From positions 174,055 to 238,054 of the forward strand of contig SUWW01000006.1 of the NCBI GenBank assembly GCA_015061285.1: a DNA stretch of 64,000 nt, read 5' to 3'. The notes beneath the pieces are model-generated. The model made no database searches. It saw only the letters and a list, made by a program, of their open reading frames with translations, and was not told the DNA's origin. Positions 15,493 through 25,701 of the stretch are shown one piece after another (positions within the stretch are counted from its first letter, which is position 1; each line of letters begins with the position of its first letter). This stretch comes from Bacteroidales bacterium (GTDB lineage Bacteria; Bacteroidota; Bacteroidia; Bacteroidales; Marinilabiliaceae). The translations under genes and the position numbers were made by a program.

Positions 15493-16413
15493 ATGAAGAA
15501 AATAAAATTTACATCAGTACTATTATTAGCATTTTTATCTTATGCTATAGCATCAGCTCAGCAGACAATAAGTATCAAAGCCGATAAATCTACTCGTCCT
15601 CTTATAGAGAAATGGGTTGAGGCGTATAAAGTGATTAATCCCGATGTTAAGATAGAGTTTGTGGCTGGCAAGAATGCCCAATCGGATCTGACGCTTGTGT
15701 CGGTAGATGAGGGCGTTGCAAATGTTGTTTCGGTAGGTCGTTATGCGTTGCTGCCTGTCACTACCACTGAAAATCCTCTAATATCAGATATACAAAAACG
15801 AGAGTGGAAAGAAAAAGATATTCAATCGCTCTTCTTCGTTGCCGACGATATTGAAGACGATTATGATAGAAGCAAAAACAAGAAAAATAATCTAACTAAT
15901 CGCCTTACTGTTTATAGTGGAAATAGTCGCACGTCTACTTCGGTTGCTTTTGCGGCAAAATTCGATCGTAGCGCAAACGATTTTCGAGGTAAGAAAATAG
16001 CTGGTGACGATGTATATCTCTTATCTGCTATAGCCGCTGATAAAGAGTCGGTTACGTTTGGTGCTCTTGAGAATATTTACGATTTACAGACGCGTGCTCT
16101 TCGTCCCGATTTGGCCATTTTGCCTCTTAGCGTGAAGAAAAATCTTTCTGACGCCCTTGCCAATGGTACGCTCGACGATGTCATTAGAGTAGTGGAGTCG
16201 CACAGTAGCGACCTTGTGGTGGTTGGCAATTTTGGTTTTGTATATAATAATATAAATAGTGAAGTTGATGCCTTTTTGAGCTGGGTCTTAAGCGATGGAC
16301 AAACTTACAATAACGAAAGCGGCTTTCTTCGCTTGAGTGAAAAACAAGCTCAAACACAACTTTATGCAATTGCAAATCATCAATCGAAACTCTGGGCTCA
16401 CAACAATGAGTAG
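15493..16413 (+). CDS. PstS-like periplasmic substrate-binding protein
   Basis: 306 residues with a signal peptide ending ASAQ. The start ISIKADKSTRPLIEKWVEAYKVINPDVKIEF is the usual opening of phosphate-type (PBP2, PF12849-like) binding proteins, followed by DVYLLSAIAAD and LVVVGNFGFVYNNINSEVDAFLSWVLSDGQ near the C-terminus, which matches the end of such domains. No ABC permease genes are adjacent. Stand-alone relatives in Bacteroidota are sometimes next to TonB-dependent transporters, as here, where susC is divergent and shares the operator. Ligand (phosphate, another anion, or none) cannot be decided: the usual phosphate-binding Ser/Thr pattern is not clearly visible. Confidence 0.75.
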   Translation: MKKIKFTSVLLLAFLSYAIASAQQTISIKADKSTRPLIEKWVEAYKVINPDVKIEFVAGKNAQSDLTLVSVDEGVANVVSVGRYALLPVTTTENPLISDIQKREWKEKDIQSLFFVADDIEDDYDRSKNKKNNLTNRLTVYSGNSRTSTSVAFAAKFDRSANDFRGKKIAGDDVYLLSAIAADKESVTFGALENIYDLQTRALRPDLAILPLSVKKNLSDALANGTLDDVIRVVESHSSDLVVVGNFGFVYNNINSEVDAFLSWVLSDGQTYNNESGFLRLSEKQAQTQLYAIANHQSKLWAHNNE

Positions 16414-16445
16414 TAGATGATGTCACCTCACCCCAAATTTATGAG

Positions 16446-16477
16446 AGAGATTGCTATTCGTAGCGGTCTCTTTTTTT
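16446..16477 (+). terminator. Intrinsic terminator after the binding-protein gene
   Basis: AGAGATTGCTA (16446-16456), loop TTCG, TAGCGGTCTCT (16461-16471), then seven Ts. It separates this gene from the convergent DUF2851 gene. Confidence 0.85.
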
Positions 16478-16484
16478 GTGTGCT

Positions 16485-17798
16485 TTACAAATTGTTGGCG
16501 GTGCTTGTGTTTATATCGTGCGCTAAAAACTCCAATCCAAAACGGCATTGTAGGCAACGATGACTTTGACAGTAATCTTTGTAAAGATGAAGTAGCGCTT
16601 GCGCTTCGCCCTCGTTTTCGGCTTTCAATCCGTAGTTGGCGAATATGTCGAGTCGGCTGTTGCTTTCGGTAGGAATGCTTTTGAGCATATTTATGGTATT
16701 GTATAGCTCATCGGTGTTGCCGTAGCGATGATGATATGCAAACAGATATGGCACAACGGTATTTATTATAATGAGTTGTCGAGCCTGTTTGCCAAGGTGC
16801 TTTGTGGTTTTTGAGTCTGAAGTTTTGCCAATTATAAAATGGTTGTCGAAATATTCTGATGCGCTGACATTCAGAGTGTTGGTTATCGTCTTTGCGTCCA
16901 TACTCAGCAGCGACGATTCAAAATTGCTGCCTATAGCGCCTATTATGGCGGCGAGTTGCGAAATGCGTATGGCGGGCATATTAGATGGTCGCAAGCGTAG
17001 CTGTTTCCAAATAGAGACATCAACCGGAGTGAGGTTGAATTTTATGCGAAGGAATTCATATTCGCGTTGCAGTAGACGTAGATGTTCGTTTTGCTCTTCT
17101 TGCGCAGCTTGTGTCGACAACATACCAGCCTGCCCCAAAAGCAATGCTTCGCGTTGAATAGGCTCTGCGTGTTTTAGCATAATATTTACAGGAGTCCGAC
17201 GAGCCATCGAGAGCATTGCTTCCGCATTAACCACAAAGCCCATCGAGCGAGCAAGCAAGCAGAAGAGTGTTTGTGCCCAATCGCCATTAAACTCAGTGAG
17301 CAACGTCTCCACTCGTTCGTTCAGAATCTCCATGCGCTCAAATAGCAGACGATCTAAAAAGCCGTCTCGCGTAATCTTTTGCATATTAGGCAAATAGCCC
17401 GAACAGCGTACATATCCAGAGGCGTTTGACCAATGTGCATATCTATTGTCGATTTGTTCTGGATATTTAAGCACCATCTCGGGTACAACACGACCGTTGC
17501 TGTCTTTTATGGCGCGTCCAGAACTCTTGCCCACAACGTGCAAAATGACGTTGTTGTATGCAGCGTCGCTATCGTGATGATGCGCGTACCAGTCGTCCGA
17601 CGAATTGTGTATCTCGATATTGCCAGCCCATGTGATATTGCCAATTCTTACTTGTGCATTGAAAAAGTCTGGCCCAGCATCAGTGTTGAGTATACCTACG
17701 TTGATAATGTCAACTTCGTCTCCGCTTGTTGTACGCAAGTTGTTGGTGTAGAATAGTTTATATTGCCAAACGAAGTGCAGAAGTTGCTCGCTGTTCAT
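16485..17798 (-). CDS. DUF2851 family protein
   Basis: 437 residues. The N-terminus (MNSEQLLHFVWQYKLF, then LNTDAGPDFFNAQVRIG and WAGNIEIHNSSDDWYAHHHDSDAAYNNVILHVV) is characteristic of DUF2851, a family largely confined to Bacteroidota and without an assigned function. The conserved Asp, His and Glu residues in this N-terminal block resemble a nuclease-like arrangement, but that is only an impression. Its start is two bases after the stop of the LytTR regulator gene, so it is the third gene of that operon. No signal peptide; probably cytoplasmic. Family call firm, role unknown. Confidence 0.85.
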   Translation of the reverse strand: MNSEQLLHFVWQYKLFYTNNLRTTSGDEVDIINVGILNTDAGPDFFNAQVRIGNITWAGNIEIHNSSDDWYAHHHDSDAAYNNVILHVVGKSSGRAIKDSNGRVVPEMVLKYPEQIDNRYAHWSNASGYVRCSGYLPNMQKITRDGFLDRLLFERMEILNERVETLLTEFNGDWAQTLFCLLARSMGFVVNAEAMLSMARRTPVNIMLKHAEPIQREALLLGQAGMLSTQAAQEEQNEHLRLLQREYEFLRIKFNLTPVDVSIWKQLRLRPSNMPAIRISQLAAIIGAIGSNFESSLLSMDAKTITNTLNVSASEYFDNHFIIGKTSDSKTTKHLGKQARQLIIINTVVPYLFAYHHRYGNTDELYNTINMLKSIPTESNSRLDIFANYGLKAENEGEAQALLHLYKDYCQSHRCLQCRFGLEFLAHDINTSTANNL

Positions 17799-17800
17799 GT

Positions 17801-18562
17801 CTAAATAGTCTTGTTGTTGATGACGTCAAGGAAATGCTGACGATACGAATCGCCCATGGGCACTTTGGCGTCGTCTGATAGCAAAATGAGGTTGCGATCG
17901 ATGCCGCGTACGTAGTAAATATTTATAATGAACGAACGGTGAACACGCTGAAATTGAGGACTTGGCAGTCGAGCTTCAATATCTTTCATCGTATATATGG
18001 TTAGCACAGGTTTGGGCTGGTTTTCGAGATAGATTTTTATGTAATCTTTCAAGCCCTCTATGTAGATTATTTCTGGAATGTTTATGCGTACCAATTTGTA
18101 TTCACTCTTTACGAAGAAGTAATCCTCGTCCTGTGCAGGTTCCGAACTTACTTGTTGTGGTGCAGAAGCGTTGTTGACAGCTGCACGTTCAAGGTCGATG
18201 AGGTTGCGAGCTTTAGCTGCTGCCGATAAAAATTCATCGAAGTCGAATGGTTTCAGTAGGTAGTCGACAGCCGAGAGTTTGAAGCCATCTATAGCATATT
18301 TATCGAAAGCAGTGGTGAATATGACTTTGGGCGCATTTTGTCCTTGTAGCGATTTCATCAGCGTAAGCCCTGAAAGTCCAGGCATTTGTATGTCCAAAAA
18401 AATCAAGTCGATTCCACCTTGTTGGATGCGTTCAAAGGCTGCTTTGGCGTTGTCGAACGAGTCGATAAGGGTCAGATACGGAGTCTGTTCTACGTATGAG
18501 CGAACAAGGTCGAGTGCGAGTGGCTCGTCGTCGACAACGATGGTGTTGATGGTTGTTGTCAT
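17801..18562 (-). CDS. LytTR-family response regulator
   Basis: 253 residues. The receiver domain (1-120) has the acidic pair DDEP at 11-14, phosphoacceptor Asp 57 in IFLDIQMPG, TTAFDKYAIDGF, and the lysine motif LLKPFDF. After a linker, the LytTR DNA-binding domain spans about 150-250 (FFVKSEYKLVRINIPEIIYIEGLKDY to FQRVHRSFIIN). It overlaps the kinase gene by four bases (ATGA), so the two form a cognate pair, and it is followed by the DUF2851 gene. Targets are not known; LytTR proteins bind paired direct repeats upstream of promoters. Confidence 0.95.
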   Translation of the reverse strand: MTTTINTIVVDDEPLALDLVRSYVEQTPYLTLIDSFDNAKAAFERIQQGGIDLIFLDIQMPGLSGLTLMKSLQGQNAPKVIFTTAFDKYAIDGFKLSAVDYLLKPFDFDEFLSAAAKARNLIDLERAAVNNASAPQQVSSEPAQDEDYFFVKSEYKLVRINIPEIIYIEGLKDYIKIYLENQPKPVLTIYTMKDIEARLPSPQFQRVHRSFIINIYYVRGIDRNLILLSDDAKVPMGDSYRQHFLDVINNKTI

Positions 18563-19725
18563 GCTTTTTGACTATTTACTGGTATAGAGAGAGTTGCTGT
18601 ATATGTGTTTTCGTCGGTTTCTCCTGAAGAGAACGAGGCTTTGTCGCCATAGAGAATCGACAATCGTTTTTGAAGGTTTGTAAGTCCTATGCCCGAATGG
18701 CTGCGATCTTCTTGTGGCAATGTGGTGTAGCTATTTGTTACGTTGAAGTGTAGGTAGTCGTCATCGATTTTTAGTGATATGTCGATGAATGATTGTTTGC
18801 CCGTCACTACGCCGTGTTTGTAAGCGTTTTCGAGTAGTGGAATAAGTAAGAGTGGCGGAATGTCAACGCCTTCAATATTATCCGAAATGTTGTATGTGAC
18901 TTTTACACTGTCGTTTAGTCGCAATCCCATAAGTATTACATAGTTACGCAAAAATTCTACTTCGGCAGTGAGAGCTATATAATTAGCAGTGTTGTCGTAG
19001 AGAATGTAGCGCATCATTTTGCTGAGGCTATGCACGGCTTTTTGAGCATTTGTTGGGCTTTTGCTTATGAGTACGTATATGTTGTTCAGTGTGTTGAAGA
19101 TGAAGTGTGGTTGCATCTGATATTTCAGCATAGTCAGCTCCGAAGCAAGTTTTTCGGAATGAAGTCTTTTGCGTTCTTCTTCAATTTCTATAATGTGAGA
19201 ATTGTGCTTAATGCCGAGTGAGGCAACCACGCCTAATGCGAATATTATCAGCTCGTTGTAGAAAAAGATACTACGCATACCACTCGTCGCTCTCGAGCGC
19301 TGTTTCTTGCTTTCTTGAGGTTGGTTGTTTGGTTGAATTTTGTCTTGCTGCGTATTGTTCGATGCTGCCAATTCAGTTCTTTCGCTTTTTTCGTTTGTGC
19401 GAGCATCTACAATTTCCTGCTTTTGCCTATTTCTGTTTTGGTCTATAAGGCCACTCACACCCTGTTGAAAGATGTGCAAAAAAAGCAGAAGCACTACGTT
19501 GATGGCAATGAAGTGAATGTATTTTTTGCGATAGAAAAACTTGTCGATTATCCATATGTAGTTGATATAAAATGTAATAGCGATGCTTATAATCATAACC
19601 CAAAGATGGCTCATAAAGCGCGAATTGAGCGATTCATCTTCTATTTGAAGTAAAAGTGGGAATAGTATTATGCCGCACCAAATACCAATATGTGTGGCTA
19701 ACGACGACCAATGAAACGACTTCAT
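18559..19725 (-). CDS. LytS-type sensor histidine kinase
   Basis: 388 residues. Hydrophobic segments near residues 11-27, 41-60, 70-88 and 152-172 give a membrane domain of about four helices with a polar Gln/Asn-rich loop between the third and fourth. The His_kinase domain (PF06580 type) follows: MLKYQMQPHFIFNTLNNIY with His 207, the N-box PPLLLIPLLENAYKHGV, and the G-box HSGIGLTNLQKRLSILYG. It overlaps the response regulator gene at ATGA. The ligand is unknown since the sensor region has no recognisable domain. Secure as a kinase of the YehU/LytS class. Confidence 0.93.
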   Translation of the reverse strand: MKSFHWSSLATHIGIWCGIILFPLLLQIEDESLNSRFMSHLWVMIISIAITFYINYIWIIDKFFYRKKYIHFIAINVVLLLFLHIFQQGVSGLIDQNRNRQKQEIVDARTNEKSERTELAASNNTQQDKIQPNNQPQESKKQRSRATSGMRSIFFYNELIIFALGVVASLGIKHNSHIIEIEEERKRLHSEKLASELTMLKYQMQPHFIFNTLNNIYVLISKSPTNAQKAVHSLSKMMRYILYDNTANYIALTAEVEFLRNYVILMGLRLNDSVKVTYNISDNIEGVDIPPLLLIPLLENAYKHGVVTGKQSFIDISLKIDDDYLHFNVTNSYTTLPQEDRSHSGIGLTNLQKRLSILYGDKASFSSGETDENTYTATLSIPVNSQKA

Positions 19726-19915
19726 AGCTTGAAAAAAAGATTTAGAGCACTAATTTACACTTATTTGTTATTTGTATCTCCTACATAGCGCAGTATCTTA
19801 AGTATTAATATGGACAAAAAATGGGGTGAAATGGCATTGGCTATGTGGCTTCAAAATGAAAAAGCCTTGCTAATTATAATTAATTTCGCGCCTAACATCT
19901 TTTTTAGAATATAAA

Positions 19916-20782
19916 GTGCGCTATACAAAAATTGCAATATCGTTCAATCCGTATGTGGCGGAGGTTTCGGAGGTGTTTCAAGCTTTGCTTGGGCAGAATG
20001 GTTTTGATGTTTTCGAAGAAACTCAAAATGGCTTTGATGGATACGTGCAAACCTCTATTTGGGACGAACTCGATAAACCTAATTTTATTGCTGATAGTTT
20101 CGATGAAGTGCTTTCGCTCATGGGCGAGAAGTTCAATCATGTGACAATGAGCTATGACGTGGAAAATATCGAAGATCAAGATTGGAATAGCACGTGGGAG
20201 TCGGAGTCGTTTTCGCCAATAAATGTCGATGATAAGGTGTATATACATAGTCCTATGTATGAGCCAATTGCAGTAGAAACAGATGTAGTAGTTGATCCGA
20301 AATTAGCTTTTGGTTCCGGACATCACGAAACCACCTGCATGATGGTGCGTAATATGCTTATGTGCAATTTGCATGGCGCCCGCGTGGCCGACATTGGTTG
20401 TGGCACTGGCATCTTGGCCCTTGTGGCAGCTAAACGCGGTGCTGAGTCGGTTGTTGCAGTCGACATCGATGAGGCTTCGGTGGAAAACACCAAACATAAT
20501 GCAGAACTCAATCATGTCGATTGTATTCACGTCTGTCAAGGAATGGCAGAAGGTGTGGTGGGTGAGTTCGATTTAGTGCTTGCTAACATCATGCGCAACG
20601 TCCTCGTTCACGATATGCCCGATTATGCTCGAATGGTGAAGCCGAATGGAAAACTTGTGGTGAGTGGATTCTATTCTGTTGATGCTCAATATGTAATAGC
20701 TGAAGCTGAAAAATTTGGATTCGTTCGTGAGTCGCAGCTTTGCGATAATGATTGGATGTCGTTAGTGTTTGTAAAGAAATAA
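19916..20782 (+). CDS. prmA: Ribosomal protein L11 methyltransferase
   Basis: 288 residues. It should transfer methyl groups from S-adenosylmethionine to ribosomal protein L11. The SAM-binding motif VADIGCGTGILALVAAKRG begins at 158 and is followed by VVAVDIDEASVENT. The substrate-side motif LANIMRNVL matches the NPP-like motif of PrmA (usually LANI). The N-terminal substrate-binding domain (1-90) contains WNSTWE. The start is a GTG at 19916, giving VRYTKIAISF as the natural beginning. The next gene begins 8 bp after its stop and is probably co-transcribed. Confidence 0.93.
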   Translation: MRYTKIAISFNPYVAEVSEVFQALLGQNGFDVFEETQNGFDGYVQTSIWDELDKPNFIADSFDEVLSLMGEKFNHVTMSYDVENIEDQDWNSTWESESFSPINVDDKVYIHSPMYEPIAVETDVVVDPKLAFGSGHHETTCMMVRNMLMCNLHGARVADIGCGTGILALVAAKRGAESVVAVDIDEASVENTKHNAELNHVDCIHVCQGMAEGVVGEFDLVLANIMRNVLVHDMPDYARMVKPNGKLVVSGFYSVDAQYVIAEAEKFGFVRESQLCDNDWMSLVFVKK

Positions 20783-20790
20783 TTATAAAC

Positions 20791-23700
20791 ATGCATAAAT
20801 ATCTCAAAACATACGCTGTAGCTCTTCTCTTTTTGCTGCTACCGCTCTATATCTATCAAGCGAACAATACTCAAGCTGCTGGCGACTATTTCTCGTCCGA
20901 CACGGAAGAGTATCTGAAGCAAGTCGAAGAGTATTTCAAAACTGCTACCGATCGTGTAGGAGCTAAAAACTTCATAGCCAAACTCTCCACATTCATGCAG
21001 AGTGAAGATGGCGACGAGCAGTGGAGAAGCGAGATAATTAGTCTGAGCAACTCGTTGAAACGCTTGCGCACCCGACCTGCGCCCGATTTCATAAACGTTA
21101 TCAGTGTATATATGGATATGAAGTCCAACACCATGATTACGGGCGAGAATCTGCAAGTGTGGAAGTCGGTGCTTAACGATAAACTGAAACAAAAAAATGC
21201 TGCGCAACGTGCGGTTGTGCGTTATATGCTTGCCACGCGCGATTATCTGAGCGATGGTAGCTTATGTGTGTCGCCATCGTCGAAATGGCATGTCTCTGGT
21301 GATGCTCCTAAATTTGAAAATAGAGATGGTCACCTTTTGTTGCACTACAATCGCGAAATACGCCTCGTCTGTCTCTCGCAAAATGATAGTATCGACATAG
21401 TGCAAACCACTGGTTATTGCGATATAGATGAAAAGAAATGGTATGGCGCTGCCGGTGTGGTGACGTGGGAAAAGTGTGGTTTGCCTATAAATGAGACTTA
21501 TGCCAAGTTTGGAGAATACAAAGTAGACCTCACCAAACACGAATTTCGTGTCGATAGCGTGAGATTTGTCAATCTCGACTATTTCAAAGATACCATGATC
21601 GGCCGACTTGAACATAAAGTGGTTAATCGCAATACTAAAATTGGCCGCATGTATCCAAAATTCTACACCACCGCCAATCAGGTCGATGTGGTTGGCATCT
21701 TTCCAGGTCTCGACTATCATGGTGGTTTTAGTCAGGTGGGGTCAACGTTTCAAGGTTGTGGTGTGCAAGAAGCCCCAGCTGAGGTCGATATTTATAGAAA
21801 CGATACGATATTTATTGTAGCCAAAGCATTTGCTTTCAATATAGATAAGAAAGGTATCGACGCATCATCGGCCGAAATAAGCATGAAGCTTGCCGATAGG
21901 GTGATAGAGCATCCTGGTGTACGTTTTCGCTTCTCCAATGCTAACCATCTTGTGGAACTCATACGTATGGGAGAAAATCTCGAAGATGCATATTACTACG
22001 ATAATTATCATAATGTAAATATTGATGCTCAATATATTAGCTGGGATATGACCAAAGACGAAATGGAGCTCAAGATGGTGGGCGATGCCGCTTTTGGTAT
22101 AGCTAATTTCGAGTCGCTCAACTACTATTCCGACGACTACTACAATCAGCTGCAAGGCATGGAGTTTCAGCATCCTTTTCAGCATATTGCAGATTTTTAT
22201 CGTTTCAATGGTGGTAATCCATTTACTGTGGCCGACTATGCTGCATATCGACAATTGCCCGAAGGCGATTTGCGCAAGCAGTTTATCGATTTCTCGTATT
22301 CCAATTTTGTCGACTACGACTACACCAACGACCTCGTCACACCGCGTCCACGACTATTCAACTATTTGAAATTTAAGCTTGCTCAAAAAGATTACGATGT
22401 CATTCGTTTTCAGTCGGTTACCGATATTCCCGACTTGCGCTCCTACGATCAACGTAAGATTTCTAACTATATGAAATCTCACGATGTCAAAGATCCTTTC
22501 GACCACATAAAGCCAAATGGCGTGCTCGATTTGAAAAACTACGACATTTTGCTCAATGGTGTAGCTGGCGTGCAAGTGTCGAAAAATGAGATGCTCGATG
22601 TGGCCATCTATCCCGACAACGGACAATTGAAACTCAAAAAGGATCTCGATTTCGAATTCGATGGACGTGTGCGTGCTGGCGATTTGCTCTTCACGGGTTC
22701 GGCTTTCTATTTCAACTACAACACATTTAGCATCGACCTGAAAAACATCGATAATATGAAGATTAAGGCCGAAACGAATGAAAAACTCGCGGGTGGGGGA
22801 TTGCTAACCGTTGAAGTGCCCAACACACTTTCGAATTTCTCTGGTCATATCGAAATAGATAATCCTAACAATAAATCTGGTAAAAAGTATTATCCTGAAT
22901 TTCCGCGACTTACCACCGATAAAGAGGCATATGTATACTACGACGACCCCTCGATACAAGGCGGACGCTATAATCGCGAAAACTTCTATTTCAGGGTCGA
23001 TACATTCAGCTTCTCAGGATTCAATCATATCCATTCGGGCGACACGTTGCCTATGAAGGGTACACTCGTGTCGGGCATCATTCCCGATTTGGACCAACAA
23101 CTTGTTGTGCGCGATCGCGAGCATCTCTATTCGCTGGGCTTCATCGAAAGCAATACTTCAGAAGGCTTCCCGCTCTACGATAATAAAGCTATGCTCTATG
23201 CCAATATTGATATGAGTAACCTTGGCTTGCGCGCCGGTGGCGACTTTACTTATATGACAAGTAGAAGCCGAAGCGAAGATTTTCTTCTACTTCCCGATAA
23301 GACTATTGCCTATACCTACGATTTCGAAGTGCAAAAGACTACCGATTCGCCCTCTTTCCCTGAAGTCTCTCTTGGACCTCAATTCGCCTATACCGATAAG
23401 AATGAAAAAATGCACGTGGCGGAAACAGATTTTACATTTTTGCCACAGCGCGATCAATTGCATGTATCCAATACCGACGAACGCTTCCGATTGTATAGCA
23501 ATCCAGAATCGAAAGACGGCTACGACTGCTTGCTCGATGGCGAACTCATTGTTACTCCTTCGGGACTTGGAGGCTCTGGTTGTGTGAGCATTCTTGATGC
23601 CAACTTGGAAGCACGCTCGATGACGTTGACTCATAATGCAATAGAGTCCGATTCTACATATTTTGCTACATATAAATATGATGAGACAAACACTCGTCAA

Positions 23701-25701
23701 ATTGACTTCGGCGGATTGCGACACGATATAATCAAAAATAAAGATGACCGTTACTATCATCGCTCAAACACCGATGCGTATGATGCTGCAGCTAAAAGCC
23801 GACCAACGCAGATGTTTAATAATATGGCCCTGCGCGAAAATGCCATATTCGATGCCGCATGTAGCGAATCTATAGATATGTACAACACGATTTCGTCGAC
23901 GCGCATGCACACGCTTGTAGATTTTGATAAACGTGAATCGTATTCATATTATACTAATGGTATAGGTAACAATCAGAGCTTTGCACTTGTGCGCTACATA
24001 ACTACGCTCGACCGTTTTACGTGGGATATGAGGAACAATCGTATCGTCATTGGTGAACATGGCTCGCGCGGTAACCGTTTCGTATGTACCAAAGAACGCC
24101 GCGATTCGCTAAACTTCCTTGTGCCTGTTGCATATTACGATAATGCCAACGGTATCCTTTCGTGCGAAGAGGTTAAGAATATCAAAACAGCCGATGCCGA
24201 AGTCTTGCTCGATACAGGTGGATATGTCACCATACGTAAAAATGCCGAGATGGATATGTTGTACAATACCAAGATTGTGCTCGAATCAGACAATTCGCGT
24301 CATGTGATATTCAATGCAAAGACTCAAATCGAAGGTGCTAAGAAATATCATGCTTCTGGCGATTATAATTTCATCAATGCTGTTGGTGATATATATAGAA
24401 TATTTATGAGCGATGTGCATACAGAAGATAACGATTCTACTGTAGCCAATGGACGCGTGTCGGAAGATGCCAATTTCACCTTCAACAAATACTTCGGATT
24501 CAAAGGTGGAATGCAAATAAAGTCGGGGCGTCAGTTCCTCTTTTTCAATGGTGGCGCAAAACTTCTGCAGCAGTCGGCTCATGGACCTAAGGGTTATGTA
24601 TATTTTGAGTCGCTCATAAATCCAGCAGAGGTCATTATCCCTATTGGTGAGCGTATTACTAATGCGCCAACAGATATGAACACGGCTTCCGAGATTCATA
24701 GAGATTTTCTTATGCATCTCGATTCTATGCATGTCTATAGCTCGTTCCTCGAAGGACATCAGCATCCAAACGACCATTCTCTGTTGCGCTCGGAAGGCGA
24801 ACTCTATTATCACCCAAGTGGTTATGGCCGTCTTCGTGAAGGCTACACAATATCTTCAACAGAAAAACGAGAAAATTTTGCTGGTATGGGTTCATCTATC
24901 ACCTATTTGCCTCAAGAAGATAGAATATTTGGCTTCGGCAAGATTGATATGCAGCTTACTGGTGATGACTATTTCTATGTAGAATCGGCAGGCGACTTGA
25001 ACGATGATCGAGCTAATGGCATTATCACCACTAACATGTTAAGCTATGTAGACTTTCCTTTTGCCAACGAACTTGTTACTGATATTTATAATGATATTAT
25101 CGAAAATGCCACAGTCTCTTGTGCTTCCGATACCAATTCAGCTCTTTTCGAACGACGTTTAGCAGAGGTCATACAAGATACAGCTGCCTTGAAGATGCTT
25201 AAGCAGACTCGTCATACTGGTCTTATAGAAAACGAGAAAACCAAGGAACTTTTGTTGCCAGCCGATGGCTCAATTTTTACATTTAATAATCTTATTTTCC
25301 GTTGGTATACTCCTAAAAAAGCCTACATCTGTGATACTACCGTGAATCTTGTTATGATGCGCAATCGGAATGTGTTGCGCAAGGTGAAGTTGAAAGCGGA
25401 ATTTGTAAACCGAGCAACGCCTACGCAGAGCAAATTCACAATGCTTATTTCGTTTGGCGACGATCATTGGTACTATTTCCGATACATGGCCAACACAATG
25501 ATGGTGCTTTCGTCGAGTGCCGAATTCAATCAGAAGTTGCAAGCCATTCCTGGTCGCGATCGTCGTGTGCGTAAATATACATATACACTAGCGCCAGGTT
25601 CGCAGCGTAAGAAATTCCTCGAACAATTTGGTATCAACGACATTGAAATCGCGCCCGAAGAGGTAGAGACGGAGGAAGAGGTGTCGGAAATTGAAAACTG
25701 A
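20791..25701 (+). CDS. Very large exported protein of unknown function
   Basis: 1636 residues from the ATG at 20791 (the frame is open upstream into prmA, but this start gives a signal peptide, MHKYLKTYAVALLFLLLPLY). A coiled-coil-like N-terminal part (residues ~30-170) is followed by more than 1200 residues dominated by alternating beta strands with many Asp/Tyr/Asn turns, such as GVLDLKNYDILLNGVAGVQV and GSAFYFNYNTFSIDLKNID. These recall stacked strand layers like those in LptA/OstA or AsmA proteins; this is an impression, not an identified domain. The C-terminus is acidic and has no T9SS sorting signal and no barrel-like last strand. The only neighbour link is prmA, 8 bp upstream. I do not recognise the family. 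Confidence 0.85.
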   Translation: MHKYLKTYAVALLFLLLPLYIYQANNTQAAGDYFSSDTEEYLKQVEEYFKTATDRVGAKNFIAKLSTFMQSEDGDEQWRSEIISLSNSLKRLRTRPAPDFINVISVYMDMKSNTMITGENLQVWKSVLNDKLKQKNAAQRAVVRYMLATRDYLSDGSLCVSPSSKWHVSGDAPKFENRDGHLLLHYNREIRLVCLSQNDSIDIVQTTGYCDIDEKKWYGAAGVVTWEKCGLPINETYAKFGEYKVDLTKHEFRVDSVRFVNLDYFKDTMIGRLEHKVVNRNTKIGRMYPKFYTTANQVDVVGIFPGLDYHGGFSQVGSTFQGCGVQEAPAEVDIYRNDTIFIVAKAFAFNIDKKGIDASSAEISMKLADRVIEHPGVRFRFSNANHLVELIRMGENLEDAYYYDNYHNVNIDAQYISWDMTKDEMELKMVGDAAFGIANFESLNYYSDDYYNQLQGMEFQHPFQHIADFYRFNGGNPFTVADYAAYRQLPEGDLRKQFIDFSYSNFVDYDYTNDLVTPRPRLFNYLKFKLAQKDYDVIRFQSVTDIPDLRSYDQRKISNYMKSHDVKDPFDHIKPNGVLDLKNYDILLNGVAGVQVSKNEMLDVAIYPDNGQLKLKKDLDFEFDGRVRAGDLLFTGSAFYFNYNTFSIDLKNIDNMKIKAETNEKLAGGGLLTVEVPNTLSNFSGHIEIDNPNNKSGKKYYPEFPRLTTDKEAYVYYDDPSIQGGRYNRENFYFRVDTFSFSGFNHIHSGDTLPMKGTLVSGIIPDLDQQLVVRDREHLYSLGFIESNTSEGFPLYDNKAMLYANIDMSNLGLRAGGDFTYMTSRSRSEDFLLLPDKTIAYTYDFEVQKTTDSPSFPEVSLGPQFAYTDKNEKMHVAETDFTFLPQRDQLHVSNTDERFRLYSNPESKDGYDCLLDGELIVTPSGLGGSGCVSILDANLEARSMTLTHNAIESDSTYFATYKYDETNTRQIDFGGLRHDIIKNKDDRYYHRSNTDAYDAAAKSRPTQMFNNMALRENAIFDAACSESIDMYNTISSTRMHTLVDFDKRESYSYYTNGIGNNQSFALVRYITTLDRFTWDMRNNRIVIGEHGSRGNRFVCTKERRDSLNFLVPVAYYDNANGILSCEEVKNIKTADAEVLLDTGGYVTIRKNAEMDMLYNTKIVLESDNSRHVIFNAKTQIEGAKKYHASGDYNFINAVGDIYRIFMSDVHTEDNDSTVANGRVSEDANFTFNKYFGFKGGMQIKSGRQFLFFNGGAKLLQQSAHGPKGYVYFESLINPAEVIIPIGERITNAPTDMNTASEIHRDFLMHLDSMHVYSSFLEGHQHPNDHSLLRSEGELYYHPSGYGRLREGYTISSTEKRENFAGMGSSITYLPQEDRIFGFGKIDMQLTGDDYFYVESAGDLNDDRANGIITTNMLSYVDFPFANELVTDIYNDIIENATVSCASDTNSALFERRLAEVIQDTAALKMLKQTRHTGLIENEKTKELLLPADGSIFTFNNLIFRWYTPKKAYICDTTVNLVMMRNRNVLRKVKLKAEFVNRATPTQSKFTMLISFGDDHWYYFRYMANTMMVLSSSAEFNQKLQAIPGRDRRVRKYTYTLAPGSQRKKFLEQFGINDIEIAPEEVETEEEVSEIEN

